From: Nibricoccus aquaticus
GTDB taxonomy: Bacteria; Verrucomicrobiota; Verrucomicrobiia; Opitutales; Opitutaceae
Assembly (NCBI RefSeq): GCF_002310495.1
Contig: NZ_CP023344.1
Coordinates: 4,543,501 to 4,607,500 of the forward strand
Length of the DNA: 64,000 nucleotides
Direction of reading: 5' to 3'
The position numbers were made by a program, and so were the translations under genes. A model generated the notes under the pieces. The model did not search any database. It saw nothing but the letters and a program-made list of their open reading frames with translations, and was not told the origin of the DNA. Every line of letters starts with the position of its first letter. Positions within the stretch are counted from its first letter, which is position 1. Of this stretch, positions 1 through 9,550 are shown in pieces.

Positions 1-1209
1 CGCACCGTTCTCTACGGCGCGCAGCATGGCATCACCGACAAAACCCAGCTCAACGCCTCAGTCTTTTCCCCCACGTTCATCTACGAGCAAATCAAAGAGG
101 CCGGTGACGCGTCCTGCCAGAAGGGCACGAATCCCATCAACGCGCTGGAGCTCATGAAGACCAGCGGCATCGCCCGCATCGCCACCGTTCCTTATCAATG
201 CGGCGCGCCCATCACGAGCAACGCCCTCCTCGAAGCCGTCGATTACACGATCAACGACTACCAGATCCTCTTCATGCCCGACGTCACGGACTACGACACG
301 CGCGTGAACACCGTCCGCAAATCCCTCGCCGAGGGTTATCCCGTCGTCCACTGCTTCACCGTCGTCAAAAGCTTCTACAAGGCCCCGCGCATCTGGCGCT
401 CTCTGCCGACCGACGGCGGCGCCGAAGGCCAGCACGGTCGACACGCGATGCTCATCGTCGGCTACGACGACGACCTCGACGGCGGCTGTTTCCGCGTACT
501 CAACAGTTGGGGACCGACCTGGGCCGACGGCGGCTACGTCTGGATTCCGTACACCGAGTTCGTGAAATACTCGCTCGGTGCGATTCAAGTTTACGGCCCT
601 CGCGGCTCCTCCGGCCACCAGCCCGCTCCCGGAGTTACTCCCGGCAAAAGCGCCATCAAGACAGCCGACTACCAGCTCAGCGGCCGCCTCAATTTCCGCC
701 TGCGCGACGGCACCGCGATGAACGCGCACCGCATCGTCAGCAACGACTCTACGCTGAGCGCCTACAAAATGGACCAGTCGTACTCCTCCGGCACGCGCTT
801 CCGTTTCTTCGTCACGACCAACACCGAAGCTTACATCTACGCCTTCGCGACCGACACCACCGGCAAGGTGAACAAGATCCTCCCCTTCGAAGACGGCATG
901 TCCCCGCTGGTCGGCCCCAACAGCACGATCGCGTTTCCCTCCGAGAAAAAAGTCGTCCGCATGGATGAGCAAAAAGGCACCGACTACCTGCTCGTTCTCT
1001 ACACCGATCGCCCGCTCAACGTGAAACAGGTCCACGAAAAACTTAACGCCGCTTCCGGCCCGTTGCTCTCCCGTCTGCGCAGCGCCTTGGGCACGCGCAT
1101 CGTCGATCCCGCCGTCGTGAAATACTCCGCCAACGACATCGCCTTCGACGTCGAACGCGTCGCCCCCGGCGGCATCGTCCCGCTCATGGTCGAGATCACC
1201 CACGACTAA
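1..1209 (+). CDS. Papain-family (C1A) cysteine protease with DUF4384-like C-terminus, 5' truncated
   Basis: The reading frame is open from base 1, so the N-terminus and catalytic Cys lie outside the window; 402 codons are visible. The papain half ends with catalytic His148 (GRHAMLIVGYDD) and Asn168 (VLNSWGPTW), numbered from base 1, followed by the usual GGYVWIPY strand. Residues about 225-345 resemble DUF4384: a beta-rich stretch with TRFRFFVTTNTEAYIYAF, an ILPF segment and a YLLVLYTDRPL strand near the end. DUF4384 is often fused to exported proteases and kinases. The next gene starts 18 nt downstream, so this is probably the first visible gene of a protease/beta-helix operon. Export is inferred from the neighbours, since the N-terminus is not visible. 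The family call is firm; the substrate is unknown. Confidence 0.85.
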   Translation, partial: RTVLYGAQHGITDKTQLNASVFSPTFIYEQIKEAGDASCQKGTNPINALELMKTSGIARIATVPYQCGAPITSNALLEAVDYTINDYQILFMPDVTDYDTRVNTVRKSLAEGYPVVHCFTVVKSFYKAPRIWRSLPTDGGAEGQHGRHAMLIVGYDDDLDGGCFRVLNSWGPTWADGGYVWIPYTEFVKYSLGAIQVYGPRGSSGHQPAPGVTPGKSAIKTADYQLSGRLNFRLRDGTAMNAHRIVSNDSTLSAYKMDQSYSSGTRFRFFVTTNTEAYIYAFATDTTGKVNKILPFEDGMSPLVGPNSTIAFPSEKKVVRMDEQKGTDYLLVLYTDRPLNVKQVHEKLNAASGPLLSRLRSALGTRIVDPAVVKYSANDIAFDVERVAPGGIVPLMVEITHD

Positions 1210-1227
1210 CCCCGTTCCACTTTCCCC

Positions 1228-2721
1228 ATGCTCCGCTTTTCGTTCCCTGGGCGCCGCGTTCTTGCCGGCGCCTTTTGCGTTCTTCCTCTCCTCATCTCCG
1301 CCGCGACTCTCCGCGTCCCCGAAGACTACGCGCTCATTCAACGCGCCATCGCCGCCGCCGCGCCAGCCGACACCATCGTCATCGCCGCCGGCACGTATCG
1401 GGAAAATCTATTCATCAACAAACCGCTCACGTTGCGCGGCGCCGGTTCCGATAAAACCACGATCCTCGCACCCAATCGCAGCCTGGCGATTGCCCGCATT
1501 GAGTACTACGGCCCGGTGACGCTCACCGACCTCACGCTCGCCCACGAAAAACAATCCACCGCCAAAGAACCTGACGTCGCCGTTTACTCCCTCGATGTGG
1601 ACGACGCCGACATCACGCTTCGTAATCTCCACCTCGCTCGCTCCGCAGGCTACGGAATCCACTGCGTTGCCAACGCCGTCGTCATTGAAAACGTCACCGT
1701 CTCCGAAACGGCCTTCAACGCACTTTCGCTGGAAGACACCAAGCCCGGCGTGCGCGTCACCAATCTGGTGATGAACGCCGACACCGAGAATAATCCCCTG
1801 CGTCTCGAAAACGTCGTCGGCACTTTCAAAGACGTTAAATTTTCCCTGCCCGACCACGGTGAGATCCAAATCTGGGGCGCCGCTTCTGCGATCAAGTTCG
1901 AAAACTTGCCTCCGGCGCATTTTGCCAGAATCCGCTGGCTCGATGGCGCCGCCGCCGATGGCCCGAAACCCGCCACAGCCGACAGTCTCACTGAGCATCG
2001 TCTCGCCGAACGGACGGACATGCGCGCCATGCGAAAAGAAAATATCGCCGAGAAAAACGAGATGGACGTCAAACGCGCCGCCGCTGCCCGCGAGTTCGCG
2101 ACGACCTTGAAAACCGCCTCCACGCCCGAGGCCAACAAAGCCGCCGTCACCCAATACATCCGGACGCTCGTCGAGATCGACGGCGTCGATTTCAACTGGT
2201 CCAGCAACGCCCTTCCGATCCTTGGCGAACTCAGTGCCTACAGTGACCGCTTCGGCCCGCTCGCCTTGGAGGAACTCTTGCGCGAACTGCCCGCCAAAGA
2301 CGCCGAACCAGGCATGGCGGATAACTATCTTCTCTATCTCCCCGCAGCGCTGAAAAACCCGATCGCCGAAGCTCGCGCGAAAAAATCCCTCGCCAGCACA
2401 TTCGATCTTCCGGCGGTCCTCGCAAAATGGAAATCCGCCGACGGCAAAGATCCACGCGCCGCCGCGACCGCCTTCGCTGACGTAGTGAAGACCGTTTCCG
2501 AAAAAGCAGACGCCTCTTCCGCGGACGAAAAACAGATTCTGAAGTCTGCCGTCATCGCCGAAATCTCTCCCTTCATCGAGTCACGCGGTTACGCCGCCCT
2601 CAGCGCGCTGATCGACGCACTCGCCGCCAACCCTCTTGCGTTGGTCTCCGCCGACGAAGTGCGCGCCGCCATGTCGCCGACGCAGAAACGCGCCCTAGCC
2701 AAACACCTTCTCAGCGAATGA
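1228..2721 (+). CDS. Exported right-handed beta-helix protein with helical C-terminal half (copy 1)
   Basis: The 497-aa protein has a clear signal peptide (hydrophobic VLAGAFCVLPLLISA, cleavage after about residue 25). The mature part begins with the pectinesterase/pectin-lyase-like pattern LRVPEDYALIQRAI..DTIVIAAGTYREN and continues as beta-helix coils (LTLRGAG, ITLRNLHL, VVIENVTV) to about residue 240. The second half is charged and helical, with no recognised domain. No pectinesterase catalytic motifs are evident, so a binding or scaffold role is more likely than catalysis. Its last four bases overlap the next start codon (ATGA at 2718-2721), so it is probably translationally coupled to the caspase gene. 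The gene at 9551 is a paralogue with the same layout. Confidence 0.75.
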   Translation: MLRFSFPGRRVLAGAFCVLPLLISAATLRVPEDYALIQRAIAAAAPADTIVIAAGTYRENLFINKPLTLRGAGSDKTTILAPNRSLAIARIEYYGPVTLTDLTLAHEKQSTAKEPDVAVYSLDVDDADITLRNLHLARSAGYGIHCVANAVVIENVTVSETAFNALSLEDTKPGVRVTNLVMNADTENNPLRLENVVGTFKDVKFSLPDHGEIQIWGAASAIKFENLPPAHFARIRWLDGAAADGPKPATADSLTEHRLAERTDMRAMRKENIAEKNEMDVKRAAAAREFATTLKTASTPEANKAAVTQYIRTLVEIDGVDFNWSSNALPILGELSAYSDRFGPLALEELLRELPAKDAEPGMADNYLLYLPAALKNPIAEARAKKSLASTFDLPAVLAKWKSADGKDPRAAATAFADVVKTVSEKADASSADEKQILKSAVIAEISPFIESRGYAALSALIDALAANPLALVSADEVRAAMSPTQKRALAKHLLSE

Positions 2722-5700
2722 TCACGAGTCGCGCAGTTTTCCTCTTCGCCATCATCGCCTCCTGCGCATGGGCGCAACCCGTCCCAGCACCCGAACCAGA
2801 ATCCATCCGCGTGCCCGACGGAGTGCCGACGCTCTCCACCTCGCACACGCTCTCAATCGACCGCGTGCTGCTCTCGCCCGACGGCAAACGCGTCTTCACT
2901 CACGACGGCGGCAACGTTTACGCCTGGGATTTCGAGACCAGAAAAAAACTCCGCCCACTCTCCGCAGCCGCTTCCTCCAGAAAGGGAACATCACTCGCCG
3001 AGTTCCACCTCATCACCGACCAGAAGCGCCTGGTCTTCGGCAGCGACTCGGTGAACTATGAAACACTGGAGCCTTTCAAAACCTGGCCCGAACTCACACC
3101 TCAAGCATCCGCGTGGGATGCGAAACGCAAAAAACGTTTCTGGGCCCGCGGCTCCCGTGAAGAAATCATGTTCGGCGAACTGGCCGAAAGTAAACAAGCC
3201 GCCCGAGCATCACGCGCGCACGTGATCATCAAGTCGCCGCACATCGCCCAAAATCACGCCGTGTGTCACCGCTTGCTCGTGCTCGACGACGGACGGCTCC
3301 TCGCGTCCACCAACTACGGCGTCTTCTACATCGATCCCGATACCTGGACGATCACTTCTCCCGGCAGCGAACCCGAACGCCGCGTCCGTCCGCTCATGTA
3401 CATGGACGAAACCCGCGACGTGAAAACCGCCACCTTCACCCGCGAGACTCAATCCGGCGGATACGTCGAAGGCCCGCAAGGTACACTGATTCTCGCAGAG
3501 TCATCCCTCGCCACAAAGCGCACGAAGCTCTCCCTCGTTTCCGCGAAAGACATGTCGCCTCTCCGCACCGCCGAAATCGACGGCTTCCTGACCTACCTCG
3601 GCACCGACACCTTCGATCCCGCTAACAAGCAGCTCTGGTTCAAAAGCGGCCAGAACCTGATCGCCCTCGATTTCGATACGCTCGCGCCCCGCGATTCCAT
3701 CTCTGCGAAAAAGCTCCTGTTGAAAGAGCCACACGCCGCCATCGGCGACGCAGTGCCCGTGCCCGGCAGCTCACACTGGCTCATCGCCGTCGGCAAAACC
3801 CTCTGGCTTTACGACGTCGCGACCGAAACCCCGCTCGGCCAATTCGGCGACGCCGTCCCCGCCTTCACTCGTCTGGCAACTCACCCCACGAATTTCGAGT
3901 TCCTCGCCACCGACGATCAAGGTCTGGCCAAACGCGTGCGCTTCCTCCCCAACGGCATCGAAGTCACCTCGGCCAAAGGCAATTTCTCGTCCTTCGCCTA
4001 CGATCCCACCGATGGCGAAACCATCGCCCACGGAAATTCCGCCAGTCCCATCATTCATTTCAGCGACCGCCCTAAATGGCCCGTGGAAGATTTTCGCCTC
4101 CCGCAGAAAGCCGCGTCCGACACCCGCGGAGCTTCGGCGAATTTGATCTACTCGCAGGATGGCACACGCATTGTCGCCCACAGCGCTTACGGCGTGACCG
4201 CCTACAACCTCACAGACGGAAAACGGATTCTCAACCAGCCCGGCTCGCAAAAATGGCTGCCCACCGGACGCCAGATCACCGCCATTTCTCCCGACAACAA
4301 ATGGATCGTCGTTTACGACGGTGACAAAAAGCTCATCGGCTACGACAGCGAGCGTGGCGAAAAAGCCTGGGAGCAGAGCGTCGCCCAATTTCCCGTCCTG
4401 ATCTATTTCGCCGGTCCCAAAACCGTCTGCGCCCTGGTCGACGGCCAGCTCGAATACCGCTCCGCCGAGACCGGCGTGATCAAACTCTCCACTCCTTTGA
4501 ACGGCTCCTCGTTCGCCCACGCCACCGCTGTTTCCCCTGACCGAAAACTCATCGCCTGCGCGGGCTCCAGCCTCTTCGTTTACGATCCCGCGACAGAGTC
4601 TGTCGTCTTCGAAACCAAAACCTCCGGCCACATCCGCGCCGTCGCGTTCTTCGCCAACGCGCGCTATCTCGTCACAGCTGGCGCCGACAATCTGCTCCGG
4701 CTCTGGGATATTCAGGAGAAACAGGAACTCTGCTCGATCGCCCTCTTCGACGATACCAACGACTGGGTCGTCACCACGAAGAACCTCCGCTTCGACGGCT
4801 CCGAAAAAGCCATCGACACGATGTACGTCGTGAAGGGCACCGACATCATCCCGCTCGAATCGCTCTTCGAAAAACTCTACACGCCCAAACTCCTCGCCTC
4901 GCTCTTGCGAGGCGAAAAACTCGAAGCGCCGGCCGTCGATTTGAAGAAGATCGCCGCGCCGCCGCTCGTCCGTCTCGAATCAGCCGACGGCGCGCGCAAT
5001 CTGATCGTCGAAGACGACACGAACGAAAACACGCGCACTCAGGACTCGCTCAAGCTCCGCGCGCTCGCCGACGCCCGCCAGTCCACCGTCGCCGAGATCC
5101 GTCTCTTCCAAAACGGCAAACTCCTTGCCACCACCATTGGTCGCGGCGCCCAGTTCACCGAGAACTTTGAGGTCAAAATCGTCCCTGGCGAAAACATCTT
5201 CCGCGCCGTAGCCATTAACGCCGACCGCACCGAGTCCCGCCCAGCCGAAATCACCTTCACCTATCGTCCGAAAGTCTCCGCCCCCATCGCCGGTGCCTCC
5301 TCTCCGCAACCGACCGGACTTCAGCTTCACCTGCTCATCGTCGGCGTGAACACGTACAAGAATCCCAAGTACAACCTCAACTACGCCGTCGCCGACGCCA
5401 CCGCCGTCAAAGAAAAGATCGAGGCGCAGACCAAGACCATCTTCACCGGCGTAAACGTGAAATTCATCCTCAACGATCAGGCGCAAAAATCTTCCATCAC
5501 CGACGCCTTCCGCGAACTTTCCGCCAAGGCCGGCCCGCGCGACGTCTTCGTCTTCTACTACGCCGGCCACGGCGTGATGACCTCCGACGCCAAACCCGAG
5601 TTCTTCCTCGTACCGCACGACGTGCTTCAGCTCTACGGCGCTGACGACGCACTCCGTCAAAAAGGTCTCTCCAGCGCCGAACTTCTCGACCTCTCGAAGC

Positions 5701-6086
5701 TGATGCCCGCGCAGAAACAGCTCTTCATCCTCGACGCCTGCCAATCGGCCGGCGCATTGACGACCGTCGCCATGCGTGGCGCTGCCGAGGAAAAAGCCAT
5801 CGCTCAACTCGCCCGCTCCTCAGGCACACACTGGCTCACTGCCTCCGGCTCCGAGCAATTCGCCACCGAGTTCGCCACGCTCGGCCACGGCGCCTTCACA
5901 TACGCTTTGCTCGAAGGCTTGAGTGGTCGTGCCGACACCGGCGACGGCCGCATCACCGTCAACGAACTCAAAGCCTTCCTCGAATCCGAGGTTCCCGAGA
6001 TCACTCAAAAGCATAAAGGCACACCGCAGTTCCCCTCCAGCTACGGCTTCGGCCAGGACTTCCCCGTCGTCATTAAGTCCCACTAA
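2718..6086 (+). CDS. Exported WD40-propeller / caspase-like (C14) protease, copy 1
   Basis: The 1122-aa protein begins with a signal peptide (AVFLFAIIASCAWA). Residues about 40-690 form repeated WD40-like blades, for example VLLSPDGKRVFTHD and YLVTAGADNLLRLWD. An Ig-like linker (IRLFQNGKLLAT, PGENIFRAVAIN) covers about 745-860. A caspase/metacaspase domain runs from about 868 to the end, with catalytic His951 in YYAGHGVM and Cys1008 in LDACQSAGAL, both intact. A GDGRITVNEL segment near the C-terminus resembles an EF-hand loop. The start overlaps the beta-helix gene by 4 nt. Bacterial C14 proteins often cleave after basic residues and may need Ca2+; neither is shown here. The role is inferred to be proteolysis triggered by ligand binding to the propeller, in the periplasm or at the surface. 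Confidence 0.85.
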   Translation: MITSRAVFLFAIIASCAWAQPVPAPEPESIRVPDGVPTLSTSHTLSIDRVLLSPDGKRVFTHDGGNVYAWDFETRKKLRPLSAAASSRKGTSLAEFHLITDQKRLVFGSDSVNYETLEPFKTWPELTPQASAWDAKRKKRFWARGSREEIMFGELAESKQAARASRAHVIIKSPHIAQNHAVCHRLLVLDDGRLLASTNYGVFYIDPDTWTITSPGSEPERRVRPLMYMDETRDVKTATFTRETQSGGYVEGPQGTLILAESSLATKRTKLSLVSAKDMSPLRTAEIDGFLTYLGTDTFDPANKQLWFKSGQNLIALDFDTLAPRDSISAKKLLLKEPHAAIGDAVPVPGSSHWLIAVGKTLWLYDVATETPLGQFGDAVPAFTRLATHPTNFEFLATDDQGLAKRVRFLPNGIEVTSAKGNFSSFAYDPTDGETIAHGNSASPIIHFSDRPKWPVEDFRLPQKAASDTRGASANLIYSQDGTRIVAHSAYGVTAYNLTDGKRILNQPGSQKWLPTGRQITAISPDNKWIVVYDGDKKLIGYDSERGEKAWEQSVAQFPVLIYFAGPKTVCALVDGQLEYRSAETGVIKLSTPLNGSSFAHATAVSPDRKLIACAGSSLFVYDPATESVVFETKTSGHIRAVAFFANARYLVTAGADNLLRLWDIQEKQELCSIALFDDTNDWVVTTKNLRFDGSEKAIDTMYVVKGTDIIPLESLFEKLYTPKLLASLLRGEKLEAPAVDLKKIAAPPLVRLESADGARNLIVEDDTNENTRTQDSLKLRALADARQSTVAEIRLFQNGKLLATTIGRGAQFTENFEVKIVPGENIFRAVAINADRTESRPAEITFTYRPKVSAPIAGASSPQPTGLQLHLLIVGVNTYKNPKYNLNYAVADATAVKEKIEAQTKTIFTGVNVKFILNDQAQKSSITDAFRELSAKAGPRDVFVFYYAGHGVMTSDAKPEFFLVPHDVLQLYGADDALRQKGLSSAELLDLSKLMPAQKQLFILDACQSAGALTTVAMRGAAEEKAIAQLARSSGTHWLTASGSEQFATEFATLGHGAFTYALLEGLSGRADTGDGRITVNELKAFLESEVPEITQKHKGTPQFPSSYGFGQDFPVVIKSH

Positions 6087-6145
6087 CACCGCACTGAGTC
6101 ATCGCGCGTTCATCCCTTTCACCCCCGCTCACTTCTCGTTCTCCG

Positions 6146-9100
6146 ATGCTTCGCTCACTCCGTCTCTGCGCGTTATTCTTCACCCTGCTGCCCTGCCTGC
6201 TCTCCGCCGACGAAGCCGACATCCCACGCCTCGTCTTACCCACGCCCCACGGCGAATCCGTCTATCACATGACGACGATGCCCGATGGCCGCTTCGCCAT
6301 CTCCGGCACGCAATCGGGCCAGCTGAAACTCTGGGATGTTTCCACCGGCACCGAATTAAAAACCATCACCCTCGGCCTCGCCTCCGAAAAACGCCTCCTC
6401 GCGATTCTCGTCCGCAACGCGGCGCAGATATACGCCGTCACCTCCGATCGCGTCGTCATCTTCGAAATCCCCACGCTCAAAATCCTCAACACGATCGAGA
6501 GCCGGCGTGAAATTCTCCACGCAGAAGTCTCGCCCGACGGCGAATCGCTCTGGCTGGGAAGTTCCAGTGATCAAAAAAACATTCTTCAAGTCCTCCGCCG
6601 CGGACGCTTTCCCATTCGCGAAGTGATGGAGCGCGCGCGTCCCTCAGACTCCACCCGCGGCTGGGGTTTCCCCGAGGTGAGCCCCGACGGTCGCTACGCG
6701 ATCATTACCGACTCGCACAAACACCCCACGGTTATTGTCCGCACCGAAGACGCACAGGTTGTCCACACGCTGCCGAGAGGAACCGCGATTCCCAATGTCG
6801 CCGACAGCGGTCGCGCCGGGGCCGGTTGGACAGCCGACAGTCGCCTCGTCATCTCGCGCGGGATGGGACCCGACGGGAAACAAAACCTCATCGAGATCAT
6901 CAACCCCGACAGCCTTCAAGTGGAGTGGTCCACGGAACTTAAAACCGAATCTCCCTGGCAAGGCTTCGCCCTCCAGGATCACGGACGCCCCGGCGATCCG
7001 TTGATCTTCAAATCCATCGAACGCTTTTTCTTCCTCGATGGCACCACGATCGACGGCCCGTACGCGTCGTCGGGATTTACGGTAAGCCAGCTCGCCACGG
7101 TCGACTCTCGTTTCGTTGTTTGCTCAACAACGCAACTCGATCCCCAAACCAACGCGTCCACCACGCAGCTCCGCAAATTCGACCGCGCCCGAGGATCGTA
7201 TTCTTCACCGTGGTCTCCGCCGGTGCACCAGACCACTCTCTTTGCAGCCTCGTCGCGCGCAGACACAATGTTCGTCACCGGTCACGGCGGTGGCCGGCTT
7301 CTTCAACTCGATCGCGGCGGCCTCCGCATCACATACGTGCCCATCCGCAAAATCTACGACGCGCTTTTCGCACCCGACGGCCAGTCGGTGATCTTCAACG
7401 GCGGTGAACACGATGACCGCACGAGCGGCATCATTTCCCTCAACCGTCCCGATCAGCCGCGTCTATCGAAGATGCCCTTCGAAAGCGTGAGCCGCGGAGC
7501 CCGCGGCAACATCGTGCTGTCTCCTTCCGGCAAGCTCGCAGTCGACATGCGCAACGGCCAGTCGCCGGTTATCGTTTACGATCCTTACTCGGGTAATCAG
7601 CTCTGCACCTTCACCAACGGATACTATAGCTACGATCAAACCACCGGCTCCGCCGCCATCTCGCCCGACGACAAACGCATCGTCTATTATACCTCAGAGA
7701 AAGACACCTCCGGCCGCTCTGTACACTGCTACGACATCACGACCGGCGCCAAGATCTGGTCGCGCCACCAGCTCAACCACGACTTCGCGACTTTCCGCTT
7801 TTCCTCCGACGGCAAACAGATTTTCGCCGTCGGCTTCGGCTTCAATCAAAGGCTCTACGTGTTCAACGCCGACACCGGAGAAAGCATTCGCGAGCACGAG
7901 CTGCCTCAAACCAGTCAGGCCGCCCAGGCCACGTTCAATCCAACCGGCACCGAGGTCGCGCTTCCTTTCGACGACAGCATCATTTTCGCGAGCCTCGCTG
8001 ACGGCAAAGAACTCCGCCGCGCCACTTCGCCTGCGCAACGCGTCGAAAGATTGAGTTACCTTGGCGACGACCGGCTTGCGAGCGTCGGCGCAGATAAAGC
8101 GATCCGCATTTGGAACGTCACCCGCGCCGAACTCCTCGGCGCGATCTCATTCTCCGGCGACGGAAAAGAGTGGGCCTTCATTCATCCATCCGGCCGGTTC
8201 GAAGCGACGCCAGGATTCCAGGAGCAGATGTACTTTATCCAAGGCACGACGAAAGTTCCGCTCTCCGCGTATTTCGAATCCTACCACACGCCGGGCCTCA
8301 TCGGCCAGATCATGGCAGGCGAAACCATCGCCGCGCCAACGATCCAACTCAAAGATCTCACTGAACCGCCCAAAGTCTTCCTCGCGCTCGCCGGTTCCAC
8401 GCGAAACCTGACCGTCGAAGACGCGCCCGAAGAAGTCACCAGCGAGCAAGCATCACTTCGCATCACGGCCCAAAGCGAGCAGAGCAAAATCTCCGAGATC
8501 CGCCTCTACCACAACGGCAAGCTCGTCGAGTCCCGCACACGCAATCTCACCGTCGAAGACGACGTACCTGATATCGCCACGGGCAAAGCCGGTCGCACCG
8601 AAACCATCGCTGTCACACTTCTCCCCGGAGAAAACACCTTCCGCGCCGTCGCTCTGAACGAACAACGCACCGAGTCCGCCCCGGCACTTCTTTCCATCGA
8701 CTATAAAGCCCCCACATCCGCCTCACCTGCCACCGCCGCGCTCACCGGCCGCGATGGCGGCGGCATGCAACTCCACCTGCTCGTCATCGGCGTGAACACG
8801 TACCGGAATCCCAAGTACAACCTCAACTATGCCGTTCCCGACGCCACCGCCGTCCGCGACCTCGTCCAAAAAAATGCCACCGGCATTTTCACCAAGGTCA
8901 ACGTCACCACCTTCTTCAACGACAAGGCCACCCGCTCCGCCATCCTCGAATCGTTCACCACCATCGCGCAGCAATCCGGCCCGCGCGACGTCTTCGTCTT
9001 CTACTTCGCCGGCCACGGCGTGATGTCTTCCGACGCCAAGCCCGAGTTCTTCCTCGCTCCTTACGAACTTACCCAACTCTACGGCGCCGACGAACAGCTC

Positions 9101-9535
9101 CGCGCCAAAGCCATTTCCAGCGCCGAACTTCTCGCCGCCTCCGCAAAAATCTCGGCGCAAAAACAACTCTTCCTCCTCGATGCCTGCCAGTCCGCTGGCG
9201 CTCTCCAAACCGTCGCCATGCGCGGCGCCTCCGAAGAAAAAGCCGTCGCCCAACTAGCCCGCGCCTCCGGCACGCACTGGATCACCGCTTCCGGCTCGGA
9301 ACAATTCGCCACTGAGTTTGAGAAACTTGGTCACGGCACGTTCACCTACGCGCTCCTCGAAGCGCTCGGCGGCAAAGCCGACAACGGCGACGGCCGGATC
9401 ACCGTCAACGAGCTCAAAGCCTACCTCGAAACGCAGGTCCCCGAACTCACCAAGCTCCACAAAGGCACGCCGCAATACCCCGCCAGCTACGGCTTCGGGC
9501 AGGATTTCCCCCTTTCAGTCATTTCAAAAAACTAA
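6146..9535 (+). CDS. Exported WD40-propeller / caspase-like (C14) protease, copy 2
   Basis: The 1129-aa paralogue of the upstream gene has the same order: signal peptide (LCALFFTLLPCLLSA), WD40-like propeller, Ig-like linker, and caspase domain from about residue 873. The catalytic pair is His957 (YFAGHGVM) and Cys1014 (LDACQSAGAL), with the same 57-residue spacing as the other copies. The linker holds two RNLTVED segments, at about 750 and 795, where the other copies have one, suggesting a small internal duplication. The caspase domain is the most divergent of the three (for example a QKNATGIFTKVNV insertion region and LAPYELTQLYG), and the propeller is clearly different. It lies 59 nt after copy 1 and 15 nt before the second beta-helix gene. 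The domain call is firm; the biological role is unknown. Confidence 0.85.
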   Translation: MLRSLRLCALFFTLLPCLLSADEADIPRLVLPTPHGESVYHMTTMPDGRFAISGTQSGQLKLWDVSTGTELKTITLGLASEKRLLAILVRNAAQIYAVTSDRVVIFEIPTLKILNTIESRREILHAEVSPDGESLWLGSSSDQKNILQVLRRGRFPIREVMERARPSDSTRGWGFPEVSPDGRYAIITDSHKHPTVIVRTEDAQVVHTLPRGTAIPNVADSGRAGAGWTADSRLVISRGMGPDGKQNLIEIINPDSLQVEWSTELKTESPWQGFALQDHGRPGDPLIFKSIERFFFLDGTTIDGPYASSGFTVSQLATVDSRFVVCSTTQLDPQTNASTTQLRKFDRARGSYSSPWSPPVHQTTLFAASSRADTMFVTGHGGGRLLQLDRGGLRITYVPIRKIYDALFAPDGQSVIFNGGEHDDRTSGIISLNRPDQPRLSKMPFESVSRGARGNIVLSPSGKLAVDMRNGQSPVIVYDPYSGNQLCTFTNGYYSYDQTTGSAAISPDDKRIVYYTSEKDTSGRSVHCYDITTGAKIWSRHQLNHDFATFRFSSDGKQIFAVGFGFNQRLYVFNADTGESIREHELPQTSQAAQATFNPTGTEVALPFDDSIIFASLADGKELRRATSPAQRVERLSYLGDDRLASVGADKAIRIWNVTRAELLGAISFSGDGKEWAFIHPSGRFEATPGFQEQMYFIQGTTKVPLSAYFESYHTPGLIGQIMAGETIAAPTIQLKDLTEPPKVFLALAGSTRNLTVEDAPEEVTSEQASLRITAQSEQSKISEIRLYHNGKLVESRTRNLTVEDDVPDIATGKAGRTETIAVTLLPGENTFRAVALNEQRTESAPALLSIDYKAPTSASPATAALTGRDGGGMQLHLLVIGVNTYRNPKYNLNYAVPDATAVRDLVQKNATGIFTKVNVTTFFNDKATRSAILESFTTIAQQSGPRDVFVFYFAGHGVMSSDAKPEFFLAPYELTQLYGADEQLRAKAISSAELLAASAKISAQKQLFLLDACQSAGALQTVAMRGASEEKAVAQLARASGTHWITASGSEQFATEFEKLGHGTFTYALLEALGGKADNGDGRITVNELKAYLETQVPELTKLHKGTPQYPASYGFGQDFPLSVISKN

Positions 9536-9550
9536 CCGCTCACTTGCTCC

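Noticed and set aside
58-1341. Long minus-strand open frame (427 codons) opposite the papain-like protease gene
   Set aside because: Its product is Val/Gly/Asp-rich without domains, and it mirrors a clear plus-strand gene. Such antisense frames are expected in GC-rich DNA.
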